Assembly (NCBI GenBank): GCA_002395905.1 | Contig: DGVK01000069.1 | Span: 1-7,267 of the forward strand | DNA: 7,267 bases | Source of the DNA: Verrucomicrobia bacterium UBA4286 | GTDB taxonomy: Bacteria; Verrucomicrobiota; Kiritimatiellia; RFP12; UBA1067 | Reading direction: 5' to 3' | Shown: piece after piece, positions 6,957 to 7,267 of the stretch | Numbering within the stretch: position 1 is the first letter of the stretch | Layout of the letters: each line of letters starts with the position of its first letter | The notes under the pieces: generated by a model | Told to the model about the DNA's origin: nothing | Databases searched by the model: none | What the model saw: the letters and a program-made list of their open reading frames with translations, nothing else | Made by a program: the position numbers and the translations under genes

Positions 6957-7267
6957 TAGCGGAACAGGATCGACTTCCCGTCCTTCGCGAGGCGGCCGCG
7001 CAGACGCGGCTTCGCCTTGCCGGCGAGCAGCAGGTCCGCCAGCGGATCCTCGACGAAATCCTGGACGACGCGCCGCAGCGGGCGCGCACCGAGCGCGGGA
7101 TCGTAGCCCTTCTCGACAAGGAACTCCTCGGCCTTCCTGTCGAGCGTCACCGCCACGTGCGCGTCCGTGAGGCGCGCGCGGAGCTTGTCCAGCTCGAGCT
7201 TCAGGATCGCCGCCATGTCCCCCTTCTCCAGCTTGCGGAAGACGACCGTCTCGTCGAAGCGGTTGAG
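6956..7267 (-). CDS. clpC: Clp/Hsp100 AAA+ ATPase, C-terminal part (ClpC-like), 5' end beyond window
   Basis: Only the last 103 residues are visible: the end of the second AAA+ module and its C-terminal small domain. Reading in from the window edge, the protein begins LNRFDETVVFRKL, the conserved segment after the sensor 1 region, then GYDPALGARPLRR (visible residues 54-66) with the sensor-2 arginine of GAR at 62, then EDPLADLLLAGK (73-84) and a short basic tail to the TAG stop at 6956-6958. Such proteins unfold substrates with ATP, either feeding ClpP (ClpC/ClpA) or disaggregating (ClpB). The EDPLA after GARPLRR and the short tail favour ClpC, but the diagnostic N-terminal domain, middle domain and ClpP-binding loop are outside the window, so ClpB remains possible. 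The Met codon at 7214-7216 is internal, since the frame and homology continue past it. The gene converges on polA with 27 bases between stops. Family certain, subfamily symbol about 60%. Confidence 0.85.
   Translation of the reverse strand, partial: LNRFDETVVFRKLEKGDMAAILKLELDKLRARLTDAHVAVTLDRKAEEFLVEKGYDPALGARPLRRVVQDFVEDPLADLLLAGKAKPRLRGRLAKDGKSILFR

Noticed and set aside
6409..7170. 253-codon + strand frame spanning the polA end and the clp region
   Set aside because: It is out of frame with polA and antisense to clp; the translation is Arg/Ala/Pro-rich low-information sequence.
6956..7216. A complete small 86-residue protein starting at the Met codon at 7214-7216
   Set aside because: The frame remains open to the window edge and the 17 preceding codons (LNRFDETVVFRKLEKGD) match Clp ATPases, so this is the 3' end of a large gene.
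1..7267. Mobile elements, CRISPR arrays, tRNA or rRNA genes, defence genes
   Set aside because: The window is nearly filled by six housekeeping genes and I saw no transposase or integrase motifs, spaced direct repeats or tRNA-like folds.

Overview
The window holds ordinary bacterial housekeeping DNA. Five complete genes lie head to tail on the + strand (about 84 to 6928): ribonuclease HIII, bifunctional riboflavin enzyme RibBA, glycerol-3-phosphate dehydrogenase GpsA, a prepilin peptidase, and full-length DNA polymerase I. On the right edge, on the - strand, is the 3' end of a Clp/Hsp100 AAA+ ATPase gene that converges on polA. Almost every base is coding; the only non-coding stretches are the first ~83 bases, a 5-base gap at 3349-3353 and a 27-base gap at 6929-6955.

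The genome is GC-rich (about 57-78% in the 60-base lines I counted). RNase HIII (rather than only HI/HII), the 'GDGGWGT' dinucleotide loop of GpsA, and a Pol I 5'-nuclease domain with 'NPR..SSGINTSA' and 'TPDKD' resemble, from memory, proteins of the PVC/FCB bacteria (for example Kiritimatiellae, Verrucomicrobia or Lentisphaerae relatives). That placement is inference and would need a phylogeny. No mobile element, integrase, tRNA, rRNA or CRISPR array is visible.

Layout: a possible sigma70-type promoter at 39-68 and a small hairpin at 19-40 precede rnhC. rnhC/ribBA, ribBA/gpsA and pilD/polA each overlap by the four bases ATGA, and gpsA/pilD are 5 bases apart, so the five genes are probably one transcript with translational coupling. 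Functionally they are mixed: RNA-DNA hybrid removal and gap filling (RNase HIII and Pol I, the first and last genes), flavin precursor synthesis (RibBA), phospholipid backbone synthesis (GpsA) and type IV pilin/pseudopilin processing (prepilin peptidase). Pol I and RNase HIII could cooperate in primer/ribonucleotide removal; the rest appear to share only the transcript.

I looked for a previously undescribed system and did not find one. Items worth a second look are modest: a Lys-to-Leu change in the prepilin peptidase GxGD motif, a purine-rich tract that both encodes the RNase HIII tail and supplies the ribBA ribosome binding site, a codon-usage shift near 6600 that continues into the clp gene, and a 16-base perfect palindrome inside polA.
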